NCBI RefSeq assembly: GCF_000380965.1
Contig: NZ_KB905565.1
Location: 19,423 to 83,422 of the forward strand
Direction of reading: 5' to 3'
Origin: Paenibacillus ginsengihumi DSM 21568
GTDB lineage: Bacteria > Bacillota > Bacilli > Paenibacillales > NBRC-103111
DNA length: 64,000 bases
Each line of letters opens with the position of its first letter. The first letter of the stretch is position 1. Below the pieces are notes generated by a model. It saw only the letters and a list, made by a program, of their open reading frames with translations. It searched no databases and was not told where the DNA came from. A program made the position numbers and the translations under genes. Below, one piece after another: positions 25,625-33,543 of the stretch.

Positions 25625-26845
25625 TCAGCCGGTCCGCCGGCGGTCTATATCGGGCTGGGCGGGCGGCTCTGCGCTGGCCGGCGCATACACTTCGCCAAGC
25701 ACGCTTTGATAGATTCGGGACAGCCTGTTGAAATGCGCGGCGTGCGGCAGCTCACGGGCGGCGGCAGCGGCGGAGCGGTCCAGCTCCTGGCGGGCGGCTT
25801 CCCGGGCGATCTCCGCGGCGAGGACGTTCTCCCCGTCCGCGGCCGCCTCGCACAGCAGCAGGAAACCGTCCGGACCGAGCCTGGACAAGCCTCTGGCGCT
25901 GTAATGCCGCACCCACCAGCTGTCGTCCTTCAAGCCTTGCCGCAGTTCTCCGAGGAAATGAGGGCGCATGAGCTCGCCGGCCGCCTTGGCCGCCATGGCC
26001 CGGATCTGCCAATCGGGGTGGCGCATGAGCTGGGTCAGGCGTGCGGAAGACAGCAGATGGGGGGCAGCCAAAAGCAGCTTGGACGCTTTAATCCGCACCT
26101 CCTTGTGCCCGGACGCGAGCAGCTTCTCCAGCCTCGGATAGGCGGCAGGAATATAGCGGCTGCCGCTCAGACCAGTCAGCGCCAGCGCCGTCAGAGCCTC
26201 GTTCTCCGACTCCAGCAGCTTGGCATAGAACGGGATAAGGTCGAGAGACGAGGAGGCCAAAATATCGGCGATGAGCTGGAGGGAAGCGGGGTGCGTCCTG
26301 ACAAGCTGCTCGGCCAGACGGTGCAGCTCGTCCGCATTGCGGGCGCACTTGGCGGCAGCCCGGGCCACGACGAAGGAGGTGCTGTCGCGCTCCCGCTCAA
26401 AGAGCGCCAGCAGCGGCTCGAAGCCGTCCGCGGCGCGCATGACGCCGAGGTGATACGCGGCATCGATGCGCACGCCGTGCTGGCTGCTGCCTAGCCGCCG
26501 CTTCTCCGCCTCGACCAAGCCAAGCTCGCGGCACAGCTCTGTCAGCTTGCGCCGCTGCGGCCCGCCGATCGTCTCGATCCACTCCAGCAGCTTGCCGCGG
26601 ATGGCCGCAAGCTCGCCTGGCTGAAGCGGCCCGGGAGGCTTCTGCAGCGGTTCCGGACGGTCGATGCTGGCGCTCAAATAAGCGAAGTAGTCCCGCAGCC
26701 TGCTTAAGGAGCGGGCCCTCTCGGCCGCTGTCCGCGCGTGCCGCGCCCTGAGCGCCAGCAGCAGGGCGATGCCTCCTGCGGTCATGGCGGACAGCACTCC
26801 CAGCACGGCTACAACAGGCGTCAATTCGTCCATGGTCGACGGCAT
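25625..26845 (-). CDS. membrane-anchored HEAT-repeat protein
   Basis: A 406-residue protein with an N-terminal TM helix (about 10-32, VVAVLGVLSAMTAGGIALLL) and a long alpha-helical repeat part (about 95-370). Repeats such as SSQHGVRIDAAYHLGVMRAA, SGHKEVRIKASKLLLAAPHL, HPDWQIRAMAAKAAGELMRP and DDSWWVRHYSARGLSRLGPD have the HEAT pattern with conserved W/VR-A. Such scaffolds hold partner proteins. It lies between glmS and the synthase (gaps 16 and 23 bases), so it may be a scaffold or chaperone for the synthase at the membrane. Confidence 0.82.
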   Translation of the reverse strand: MPSTMDELTPVVAVLGVLSAMTAGGIALLLALRARHARTAAERARSLSRLRDYFAYLSASIDRPEPLQKPPGPLQPGELAAIRGKLLEWIETIGGPQRRKLTELCRELGLVEAEKRRLGSSQHGVRIDAAYHLGVMRAADGFEPLLALFERERDSTSFVVARAAAKCARNADELHRLAEQLVRTHPASLQLIADILASSSLDLIPFYAKLLESENEALTALALTGLSGSRYIPAAYPRLEKLLASGHKEVRIKASKLLLAAPHLLSSARLTQLMRHPDWQIRAMAAKAAGELMRPHFLGELRQGLKDDSWWVRHYSARGLSRLGPDGFLLLCEAAADGENVLAAEIAREAARQELDRSAAAAARELPHAAHFNRLSRIYQSVLGEVYAPASAEPPAQPDIDRRRTG

Positions 26846-26861
26846 CGCAGTCGCCTCCTTT

Positions 26862-28691
26862 TTATTCGACGGTCACGCTTTTCGCCAGATTGCGCGGCTT
26901 GTCCACGTCGTTTCCGCGCGCCAGCGCCGCATAGTAAGCGAGCAGCTGCAGCGGAATGGCGGCCAGCGCCGGAGACAGCAGGGCGTGGCTGCGGGGAACA
27001 TAGACGACCCGATCGGCTGCTTTGGCAAGCTCCGTGTCCCCTTCGGGAGCGATGCCGATGACATAGGCGCCGCGCGCTTTAACTTCCTTAATATTGCCGA
27101 TCGTCTTCTCCAGCAGCGAATCCTGGAGCGCAACTGCTACAACCGGCGTGCCGTCCTCGATCAGCGCCAGCGAGCCGTGCTTCAATTCGCCAGCAGGATA
27201 GGCCTCCGAATGAATATAGGACATTTCCTTCAGCTTGAGCGACGCCTCCAGCGCCGCCGCGTAATCGAGCCCGCGCCCGATGAAAAACAGATGCTCGCAC
27301 CCGGCGATATTCGCCGCCAGCTCCTGCAGCAGGCCCGCCCCGGCCAGCGTCTCCCCGGCTTGCAGCGGCAGCTTCTCCAGCATGGCCAGCAGCTCCGCGC
27401 TGTCGGACGGGTCCATCGTCCCCAGGCGATCCGCGAGATAGATGGCGAGCAAATAAAGCGCGATCAGCTGAGACGTGTACGCTTTGGTGGAAGCGACCGC
27501 GATCTCCGGGCCGGCCATCGTGAAGAGGACGGCGTCGGCCTCGCGGGCTGCGGAGCTGCCTACGACGTTGGTAATCGCGATGACGCGCGCGCCGAGCGTG
27601 CGGGCCTCCTTCATGGCGGCCAGCGTGTCCGCCGTTTCGCCTGACTGGCTGACGGCGACGACCAAGGTATGCTCGTCCGCGAGCGGAGAGCGGTAGCGGT
27701 ATTCCGAAGCGACCTCCGCCTCGACCGGAATGCGCGTCAGCCGCTCGATGGCCGCCTTGCCGACGAGCGCGGCGTGATAAGCGGTGCCGCAGGCGACCAG
27801 GTGAATCCGGCGGACCTGCCGCGGGTCGAAGCCTGACGCTTCAAGCTCGGGAAGAACGACGGCCTGCCGCCCGGAATCGATCCGGCCGCGCAGCGTATCC
27901 CGGAAGGCGCGGGGCTGCTCGTGAATCTCCTTCAGCATGAAATGCTCGTAGCCGTCTTTTTCCGCCATCGCCAAATCCCACTCGATGCGAAACGGCTGTC
28001 TGGCGATAAAATTGCCCTCCAGCGTCATCAGCTCGGCGCCGTCCCGGGTGAGCACAGCCATCTCTCCGTCGTTGAGAATGTACACGTCGCGGGTATACTC
28101 CAGAATGGCCGGGATATCGGAGCCGATGAAATGCTCGTCCTCGCCGACGCCGATAATGAGCGGGCTGGCCCAGCGGACGGCGATCAGCTTGTCCGGCTCA
28201 TGCTCGGACAGCACCGCGATGGCGTAGGCGCCGCGGAGGCGGGCAACCGCCCGTCTCACCGCTTGCACGAGATCGCCTTCGTAATAACGGGCAATCAGAT
28301 GGGAGATGACCTCGGTGTCCGTTTCGGAGACGAATGTGCAGCCGAGCGCTTCCAGCTCTTCCTTTAATGAAAGATGATTCTCGATAATGCCGTTGTGCAC
28401 GACGGATATTTTCGTCTCAATGTCCGTATGGGGGTGGGAATTGACGTCCGACGGCTTGCCGTGCGTCGCCCAGCGGGTATGTCCGATGCCGGCGGAGCCG
28501 ACCAGCGGCGCGTCTTGCAACCGGGACTCCAGCTCGCTGATGCGCCCCTTCGATTTGCAAATATGAAGTCCTTGAGCGGTATGTACCGCAACGCCGGCGG
28601 AATCGTATCCGCGATACTCCAATTTTTTCAGCCCGTTAAGCAATACGGACTGCGAATTTCGTTTGCCGATATAACCGACAATTCCGCACAT
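26862..28691 (-). CDS. glmS: glutamine-fructose-6-phosphate aminotransferase
   Basis: A 609-residue GlmS of normal length. The glutaminase domain starts MCGIVGYIG with the nucleophile Cys2, then LEYRGYDSAG. Two SIS isomerase domains carry SQSGETADTL and AVASTKAYTSQ, and the protein ends NLAKSVTVE. It makes glucosamine-6-phosphate, the entry to UDP-GlcNAc. The gene is the second of the glycan operon, only 15 bases after the sinR paralog, so there is no room for the glmS ribozyme that normally precedes this gene in Firmicutes. This suggests a second, pathway-dedicated copy; whether another glmS exists elsewhere cannot be seen here. Confidence 0.95.
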   Translation of the reverse strand: MCGIVGYIGKRNSQSVLLNGLKKLEYRGYDSAGVAVHTAQGLHICKSKGRISELESRLQDAPLVGSAGIGHTRWATHGKPSDVNSHPHTDIETKISVVHNGIIENHLSLKEELEALGCTFVSETDTEVISHLIARYYEGDLVQAVRRAVARLRGAYAIAVLSEHEPDKLIAVRWASPLIIGVGEDEHFIGSDIPAILEYTRDVYILNDGEMAVLTRDGAELMTLEGNFIARQPFRIEWDLAMAEKDGYEHFMLKEIHEQPRAFRDTLRGRIDSGRQAVVLPELEASGFDPRQVRRIHLVACGTAYHAALVGKAAIERLTRIPVEAEVASEYRYRSPLADEHTLVVAVSQSGETADTLAAMKEARTLGARVIAITNVVGSSAAREADAVLFTMAGPEIAVASTKAYTSQLIALYLLAIYLADRLGTMDPSDSAELLAMLEKLPLQAGETLAGAGLLQELAANIAGCEHLFFIGRGLDYAAALEASLKLKEMSYIHSEAYPAGELKHGSLALIEDGTPVVAVALQDSLLEKTIGNIKEVKARGAYVIGIAPEGDTELAKAADRVVYVPRSHALLSPALAAIPLQLLAYYAALARGNDVDKPRNLAKSVTVE

Positions 28692-28706
28692 AATCGTTAT
28701 TCCTCC

Positions 28707-29039
28707 TCATTCTGCGTTCCGGCTTTTATGCCGCTTCCGAACGGCGATCATGCTGCGCAGCTCCTCGCGGCTGATGCCGGAATCGAGCGCTTCGCTGAAC
28801 AGCTCGTACCAGGCCTGCTTCGTCAGGGGGTCCGTCTTCTGCGCTTGCGGATAAACCAGTTCCTCCAGAGAAACCTCGAGAACGCCAGCGATTTTGGCGA
28901 GCAGATGGACAGATGGATTGGAATGAATGTCCCGTTCCATCGTGCTGAGATAGGACTTGGCCACACCTGCGGCTTCCGCCAGCTCGGAAAGCGACAGCCC
29001 CCTTTCCTTGCGCAGCTCCCTCACACGCTTTCCCAACAT
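28707..29039 (-). CDS. SinR-family regulator heading the glycan operon
   Basis: A 110-residue paralog of the SinR at 20115, same length. The helix-turn-helix MLGKRVRELRKERGLSLSEL and AEAAGVAKSYLSTMERDIHS differs little, including the DNA-reading helix. The C-terminal domain KQAWYELFSEALDSGISREE resembles the SinI/SinR contact domain but ends in a basic tail (RKRHKSRNAE). AAAGGACCGATCGAC precedes ATG 29039; the longer frame to 29201 passes through the promoter and is not used. It may repress its own operon through the GTTCTTT boxes in its leader, or act like SlrR by pairing with SinR. Confidence 0.9.
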   Translation of the reverse strand: MLGKRVRELRKERGLSLSELAEAAGVAKSYLSTMERDIHSNPSVHLLAKIAGVLEVSLEELVYPQAQKTDPLTKQAWYELFSEALDSGISREELRSMIAVRKRHKSRNAE

Positions 29040-29153
29040 GTCGATCGGTCCTTTGCGTAAAATCTTGGGTTCCCGCAAAGCATAGGGTGGCCTTGCCAGC
29101 TTCGCCTCACTTTGTGGGGATGCACCGCATTCGAGCGATGGGCGCCAATCGTT

Positions 29154-29171
29154 GTTCTTTAATTGTTCCTT
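29154..29171 (-). promoter_or_regulatory. SinR-box pair in the leader of the sinR paralog
   Basis: GTTCTTT at 29154-29160 matches the SinR operator consensus GTTCTYT exactly; GTTCCTT at 29165-29171 differs at one position. Both lie just downstream of the likely transcription start of the minus-strand operon. Confidence 0.55.
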
Positions 29172-29191
29172 ATAACGAACGGACACAACGA

Positions 29192-29220
29192 AGTATACCA
29201 CTTGATTCTGAAAATGAAAA
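29192..29220 (-). promoter_or_regulatory. promoter of the sinR2-glmS glycan operon
   Basis: On the minus strand TTTTCA (29220-29215), a 17-base spacer and TATACT (29197-29192, 5 of 6). The leader to ATG 29039 is about 145 bases. Confidence 0.55.
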
Positions 29221-29248
29221 ATCCAATGAAAGGCATTTGTTTCGTTTT

Positions 29249-29255
29249 AGAGAAC
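29249..29255 (-). promoter_or_regulatory. SinR box between the divergent promoters
   Basis: AGAGAAC on the plus strand is GTTCTCT on the minus strand, an exact match to GTTCTYT. It lies about midway between the two divergent promoters. Confidence 0.5.
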
Positions 29256-29303
29256 AAAAAACGCGGTTATTCTTCTTTTTTCGCCAAAATGCGTCGCAAT
29301 GTT

Positions 29304-29342
29304 GTTCTTTATAGTGAATATTCCATTCGTTATAATGAATGG
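29304..29342 (+). promoter_or_regulatory. promoter of the UbiA operon overlapped by a SinR box
   Basis: TTTATA (29308-29313), a 17-base spacer and a perfect TATAAT (29331-29336). GTTCTTT (29304-29310) covers the -35. CCATTC...GAATGG, a perfect 6-bp dyad with an 8-base centre, encloses the -10 (about 29323-29342). Confidence 0.6.
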
Positions 29343-29394
29343 CGTGACAGGCGCTCCCCGTCTGTTGACCCTTACCGAAAAAGGAGAATCGGTT

Positions 29395-30306
29395 ATGGAT
29401 CCTTGGAAAGCGGATGTCAAAATTAAAGGAGGTGAGAGCAAAGCCTTTCCTCCTGCGGTCTTCCTGCAGCTGATGCGGCCCCGGCAATGGAGCAAAAATG
29501 TGCTTGTCTTCGCAGCGCTGATTTTTTCCATCCGCTCCGCCGACCTGTTCATGCTGGGGCAGGCCGTGATCGGGTTTGTGCTGTTTTGCCTTGTTTCGAG
29601 CTGCGTGTATATTTTGAACGATTACGTCGACCGGGAGCGGGACCGGCTGCATCCGGAGAAGAAGAACCGGCCGCTGGCTTGCGGGGCGATTAACCCCCAT
29701 GGGGCTTTGCTGTGCGGTCTCGTGCTGCTGGCCGTCTGCCTCTGGTTCGCCTTCCGGTTCCATCTCGCGTTCGGCGGAGTGCTCGCGCTGTATTTTGTGC
29801 TGAACGTCTTATATTCCTTGCGGCTTAAGCATATCGTAATTGCCGACGTGCTTGTCGTTGCGCTGGGATTCGTGCTGCGGGCCGTCGGCGGCGGACTGGT
29901 GATCGATGTGCCATTGACCCCTTGGTTCCTTCTGTGCACCATGCTGCTGGCGCTGTTTCTGGCGATCGGCAAGCGGCGTCACGAGCTGTATTTGCTGCAA
30001 GCGGATCAAACGGCGCACCGCAAGGTGCTGAAGTATTATTCCATGGAAATGCTGAATCAGATGTCGGCGATCGTGACGACGGCTACCATTATGAGCTATG
30101 CTCTGTTCACGTTTACGTCGGGCCGTTCCGTTCATTTGATGTGGACCCTCATTTTCGTGCTGTACGGGATGTTCCGCTATTTGTATCTCATTCATATGGA
30201 AGGCAAAGGCGGGCGGCCGGAAAAGGTGCTGCTGGAGGACAGGCATATTTTGCTGACGGTCGTGCTGTACGGTTTTTCCGTCGCCTTCATATTGCTGTAT
30301 TTATAA
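29395..30306 (+). CDS. UbiA-family polyprenyl-phosphate (phosphoribosyl)transferase
   Basis: A 303-residue membrane protein with about eight TM helices. LMRPRQWSKNVLVFAALIFS (about 25-44) and the Asp-rich NDYVDRERDRLHPEKKNRPL (about 83-102) are the signature of the UbiA branch that includes decaprenyl-phosphate phosphoribosyltransferase. That enzyme joins PRPP to polyprenyl phosphate. A second Asp-type loop with GKRRHELYLL follows. ATG 29395 has AAAAGGAG; the frame to 29299 crosses the promoter. It heads a four-gene operon with a flippase-like, a phosphatase-like and a GT-C-like gene, which fits the first step of making a lipid-linked pentose. Other prenyl substrates are possible. Confidence 0.82.
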   Translation: MDPWKADVKIKGGESKAFPPAVFLQLMRPRQWSKNVLVFAALIFSIRSADLFMLGQAVIGFVLFCLVSSCVYILNDYVDRERDRLHPEKKNRPLACGAINPHGALLCGLVLLAVCLWFAFRFHLAFGGVLALYFVLNVLYSLRLKHIVIADVLVVALGFVLRAVGGGLVIDVPLTPWFLLCTMLLALFLAIGKRRHELYLLQADQTAHRKVLKYYSMEMLNQMSAIVTTATIMSYALFTFTSGRSVHLMWTLIFVLYGMFRYLYLIHMEGKGGRPEKVLLEDRHILLTVVLYGFSVAFILLYL

Positions 30307-30322
30307 CTCGGGGAGGAACCGC

Positions 30323-30685
30323 ATGATCTTGAAGTATTTGTGGCTGGCCGCTTCGATCGTGCTCGGAGCCGCCGGACAAATATTAATGAAATGGGGCGTC
30401 GAATCGCTGCAGCTGCGGGGCATGCCGTCGTTCTCATGGTCCGGCCTTGCGACATTCGCCCCGGTGGCGGCGGGACTGGCGAGCTACGCACTCAGCTCCG
30501 TGTTCTGGCTGCTGGCGCTGCGGCAGTTTCCGCTCAGCACGGCTTATCCGATGGTCAGCCTGAGCTACATTATCGTCATGATTTGCGGCAGCCTGTTGTT
30601 CCAGGAACCGGTCTCGGCCCAGCACTGGTTCGGCGCGGCGTTCATTGGCGTCGGCGTGCTGCTGATCGCCCGGGCGGGAGCATGA
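30323..30685 (+). CDS. SMR-type small membrane protein (ArnE/ArnF-like flippase subunit)
   Basis: A 120-residue protein with four TM helices, the EamA/SMR fold. LGAAGQILMKWGVESL in helix 1 and STAYPMVSLSYIIVMICGSL in helix 3 are close to the ArnE/ArnF group, which flips undecaprenyl-phosphate-aminoarabinose. GGGGAGGAACCGC precedes the ATG, 16 bases after the UbiA stop. In this operon it would move the lipid-linked sugar across the membrane. Confidence 0.82.
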   Translation: MILKYLWLAASIVLGAAGQILMKWGVESLQLRGMPSFSWSGLATFAPVAAGLASYALSSVFWLLALRQFPLSTAYPMVSLSYIIVMICGSLLFQEPVSAQHWFGAAFIGVGVLLIARAGA

Positions 30686-30725
30686 GGTCAGCCGGATTCA
30701 GAATGAAGCGGGAGGAAAGAAGCCG

Positions 30726-31160
30726 ATGGAGCTATTTCCAGGACTTATATATCCGGCGTTGCCTGCGGCGGCCTGGTTCGCGTCGGGCACGCTGAAATAT
30801 GCCGTCAACCGGGTTCGCTACGGCCGGAGGGCCAACGAACTGATCGGCAATGGCGGCTTTCCGAGCACGCACACCTCGATCGTCGCCTCCATGGCGATGC
30901 TGATCGGCTTCGATCAAGGCTGGGGCTCGCCGCTATTCGGCCTGGCGGTTGCCGTCACGTTCATCGTCGTGATCGATGCGCTCGGCATTCGCCGGGCTGT
31001 CGGCGAGGCAGCCAAGCGGATCAACGCGCTGTCGGCCGGGCTGGCAGCAGGGGCGGAGACGGCACGGCTGCGCGAGCGGCAAGGGCATACGCGCCTCGAG
31101 GTGCTCGGCGGCCTCGGCGTCGGATTGGCGCTCGGCTGGGCGGGTTCGCTGCTGCTCTGA
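30726..31160 (+). CDS. divergent PAP2 family phosphatase
   Basis: A 144-residue membrane protein of the divergent PAP2 (DUF212) family. The motifs NGGFPSTHTS (about 41-50), DALGIRRAVGEAAKRIN (about 83-99) and RQGHTRLEVLGG (about 118-129) are all present. In the mycobacterial route a PAP2-type enzyme removes the phosphate from decaprenyl-phosphoryl-phosphoribose right after the UbiA step. The same pairing here is suggestive. Gap to the previous gene is 40 bases. Confidence 0.82.
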   Translation: MELFPGLIYPALPAAAWFASGTLKYAVNRVRYGRRANELIGNGGFPSTHTSIVASMAMLIGFDQGWGSPLFGLAVAVTFIVVIDALGIRRAVGEAAKRINALSAGLAAGAETARLRERQGHTRLEVLGGLGVGLALGWAGSLLL

Positions 31161-31197
31161 CGCTGCAATATTTAGAAGAATGTGGGGAGAAGGCCGA

Positions 31198-32886
31198 ATG
31201 AGCAATCGTTTTGCTTCGATCAGTTATGTGGCCGGAATCGCGCTATTGTCGCTGTGCGCCGGCTGCTTTCTCGTGCCGACGCTCTTGTTCGCGTGCGGCA
31301 TTCCGATCCTGCCGCTGCACCTGTGGCTGGCGGCTGGCCTGGCGCTCGCCACGGCCTGGTTCGCTGCGCGGGAGAGATCCGGCAGCGGGGAAGCTGCGGC
31401 GGCGGGCAAGCTTTTCGCCGCAGGCCTGGCGGCAGCGGCGGCGATGTTTGCCGTCTGCTTTGTCGTCAGCGGCTGGTTCTATGATTTGTCTTACGATGGA
31501 CAGGCGTATCACCAGGAATCGATTTTACACTTGGCCGGCGGGTGGAACCCTGTGTACGACGGCGCGCTATCGCTGCCAACAGGACATGCCCTGTGGGTTA
31601 ACCATTACGGGCGAGGGGGAGAGACGGCCGCGGCTGTGCTGTTCAAAGCGACCGGCCTGATTGAGCACAGCAAGGCGCTGAACGCGCTGATGATCACCGC
31701 CTCGTTCCTGCTCAGCGCCGCCGCCCTGCATGCGCTGAAGCCGGATAAGCCTTTCCGCTGGCTGGCGATCGCTATGCTGCTGGCGCTCAATCCGGTAAGC
31801 GTCTATCAGGTGTTCAGCTTTTATGTCGACGGCCTGATCGCTTCGCTGCTGCTGTGTCTTCTCGCACTCGGGTTGCTCATGGTTACCCGGATGTCGCCGG
31901 TCACCGCCATCGTTTATACGGCGGGGATGATATGGACGATGAATATCAAATTTACGGCGATAGCCTATGCCGGGCTCGTTACGATCGGTGTTTTGGCCGC
32001 TTTGTATATGAGCGAGCAGTTCGCGGGCGTAAAGCGGCTGCTTAAGTTCGCGGCAATCGGCGGCATCGCAGGGGTGCTGCTGTTCGGCTACAATCCTTTT
32101 GTGACCAATACGCTGAACAACGGCCATCCGTTCTATCCGCTGGCCGGCGAAGGGGCGATCGATGTCGTCGAGAGCTTTACCCCGCGCAATCTGGAGACGA
32201 TGAACCGGGCGGAGCAGGCGGTCGCCTCCTATTTTGCGGAGACGCGGGAAAACAGCACCGAAAAAATCCGCACAAAATTCAAATGGCCGTTCACGTTTAG
32301 CGCCCGGGAGCTAAGCGCGTTCGCCGAGCCCGACGTGGCGGTGTCCGGCTTCGGGCCGCTGTTCAGCGGAGCGCTGCTGCTGTCGCTGGCCGTCATGGCG
32401 CTGGCCTTCCGCCGCCGCTTGGGATGGGCGCTGATTGCCGCCGGCGTCATGGGCTGGCTCGTTTTCTCGGCCTTGATCAATCCGGGGGTTTGGTGGGCGC
32501 GCTATGTGCCGCAGCTGTGGTTCGTTCCGCTCGTGGCGGCCTGGCTGGGCATCAGCCTGCCGGAAGGACGGCTCGTGCGCGGCGTGAGCTGGGCGCTTGT
32601 CCTGGTGCTTGCCGTCAATGCGCTGCTGGTCGGAGGGGCATATACGGTGAGGCAGACGCAGTGGAACCAGACGCTGCGGGAACAGCTGGCTGTGCTCAAG
32701 GCTTCGCCCGGACCGGTTTCCGCCGATTTCGCCTACAGCTGGTCCAACCGCGAACGGTTCCGTGCCGCCGGCATCGCGTTTAAGGAGGAGGAGCTCGCCT
32801 GCGGGCAGGACGACAAGCTGACGCTGATCAAGTCGGGCACGACGGTTTGCCTGGGCCCGGGGAGCGGCAGCGCTCAAGCGGAATAG
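31198..32886 (+). CDS. polytopic GT-C-like membrane glycosyltransferase
   Basis: A 562-residue protein with about 11-13 TM helices. In the first outer loop SYDGQAYHQESILHLAGGW (about 98-116) carries the DGxxYH pattern typical of GT-C enzymes, which use polyprenyl-phospho-sugars. NYGRGGE follows a few dozen residues later. The C-terminal 80 residues are soluble (SADFAYSWSNRERFRAAG) and contain two cysteines that could pair outside the cell. GGGGAGAAGG precedes ATG 31198; a longer frame from 30976 overlaps the PAP2 gene. It is probably the enzyme that uses the lipid-linked sugar made by the upstream genes. Confidence 0.72.
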   Translation: MSNRFASISYVAGIALLSLCAGCFLVPTLLFACGIPILPLHLWLAAGLALATAWFAARERSGSGEAAAAGKLFAAGLAAAAAMFAVCFVVSGWFYDLSYDGQAYHQESILHLAGGWNPVYDGALSLPTGHALWVNHYGRGGETAAAVLFKATGLIEHSKALNALMITASFLLSAAALHALKPDKPFRWLAIAMLLALNPVSVYQVFSFYVDGLIASLLLCLLALGLLMVTRMSPVTAIVYTAGMIWTMNIKFTAIAYAGLVTIGVLAALYMSEQFAGVKRLLKFAAIGGIAGVLLFGYNPFVTNTLNNGHPFYPLAGEGAIDVVESFTPRNLETMNRAEQAVASYFAETRENSTEKIRTKFKWPFTFSARELSAFAEPDVAVSGFGPLFSGALLLSLAVMALAFRRRLGWALIAAGVMGWLVFSALINPGVWWARYVPQLWFVPLVAAWLGISLPEGRLVRGVSWALVLVLAVNALLVGGAYTVRQTQWNQTLREQLAVLKASPGPVSADFAYSWSNRERFRAAGIAFKEEELACGQDDKLTLIKSGTTVCLGPGSGSAQAE

Positions 32887-32934
32887 AGAAGGCAAGGCCG
32901 ACGTCTGCTGCGATCGATACCCGAGCCCGGGAGG

Positions 32935-33435
32935 CTATTTCCGTCGGCATTTGCGGGGCCACACCTGGCGCGAGCGCAGCGGGAGCGAACGGATGGCCGA
33001 GCCTTCGCAAGGAAAGCGGAGCGTCTCCGCAATTCGCGGCACATCGCGGTTGACCATTCGTTTGAGGATGGCGATGGCGGTTCCGTATTTTTTGTAGTCG
33101 TAATCGCCTGTTTGCGGGTCGATGAATTGATAAGGGAGCTCACTGGGGGGAAGATAGGCGAATACCCGCCCGTTATATTCGGCGATGTAAACGAGCGGCG
33201 AATCGCCGTAGCCTGCCTCCAGCCATTCCTTGCGGGTCATGCGGTAGACGAGCAGGGCAAAAATGTCGTCGTACACTTTGCCCTTATACTTGAATTTAAA
33301 GTGGACCTCATATTCGGTGTCGCGGTCCGTCTTTTTGCGGCTGATCACGGTATAGGCCCGCCACCAGCCCGGAAACCGCAAGGTGAATCCGTACTTGTTA
33401 TCGCGATAGATGATTTGTTGCGGTTGTCTCGGCAT
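32935..33435 (-). CDS. conserved hypothetical protein (PsbP-like fold possible)
   Basis: A 166-residue soluble protein. It opens QIIYRDNKYGFTLRFPGWWR, the pattern of small lipid- or wall-associated domains in which YGFTLxFPxxW is the first strand pair. Middle strands hold EYEVHFKFKYKGKVYDDIFA and EYNGRVFAYLPPSELPY. The C-terminal 25 residues are basic. GAGAGGAGACGGGGGA precedes the ATG. I do not recognise a named family, and no signal peptide is seen. It is separated by about 100 bases from the SgrR-like gene on the right. Confidence 0.7.
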   Translation of the reverse strand: MPRQPQQIIYRDNKYGFTLRFPGWWRAYTVISRKKTDRDTEYEVHFKFKYKGKVYDDIFALLVYRMTRKEWLEAGYGDSPLVYIAEYNGRVFAYLPPSELPYQFIDPQTGDYDYKKYGTAIAILKRMVNRDVPRIAETLRFPCEGSAIRSLPLRSRQVWPRKCRRK

Positions 33436-33543
33436 TCCCCCGTCTCCTCTCTTGCTATGGTTGCTACTATACTGTATTCGGAGAAAAAGGGTTATATACC
33501 GCGGATGGCAACTGGAAGGCCGGACCGCTTGCCAAAGAAGGGG

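Noticed and set aside
29040..29160. glmS ribozyme in the leader of the sinR2-glmS operon
   Set aside because: The leader is too short and lies upstream of sinR2; none of the conserved ribozyme core was seen. Only SinR-box-like motifs are present.
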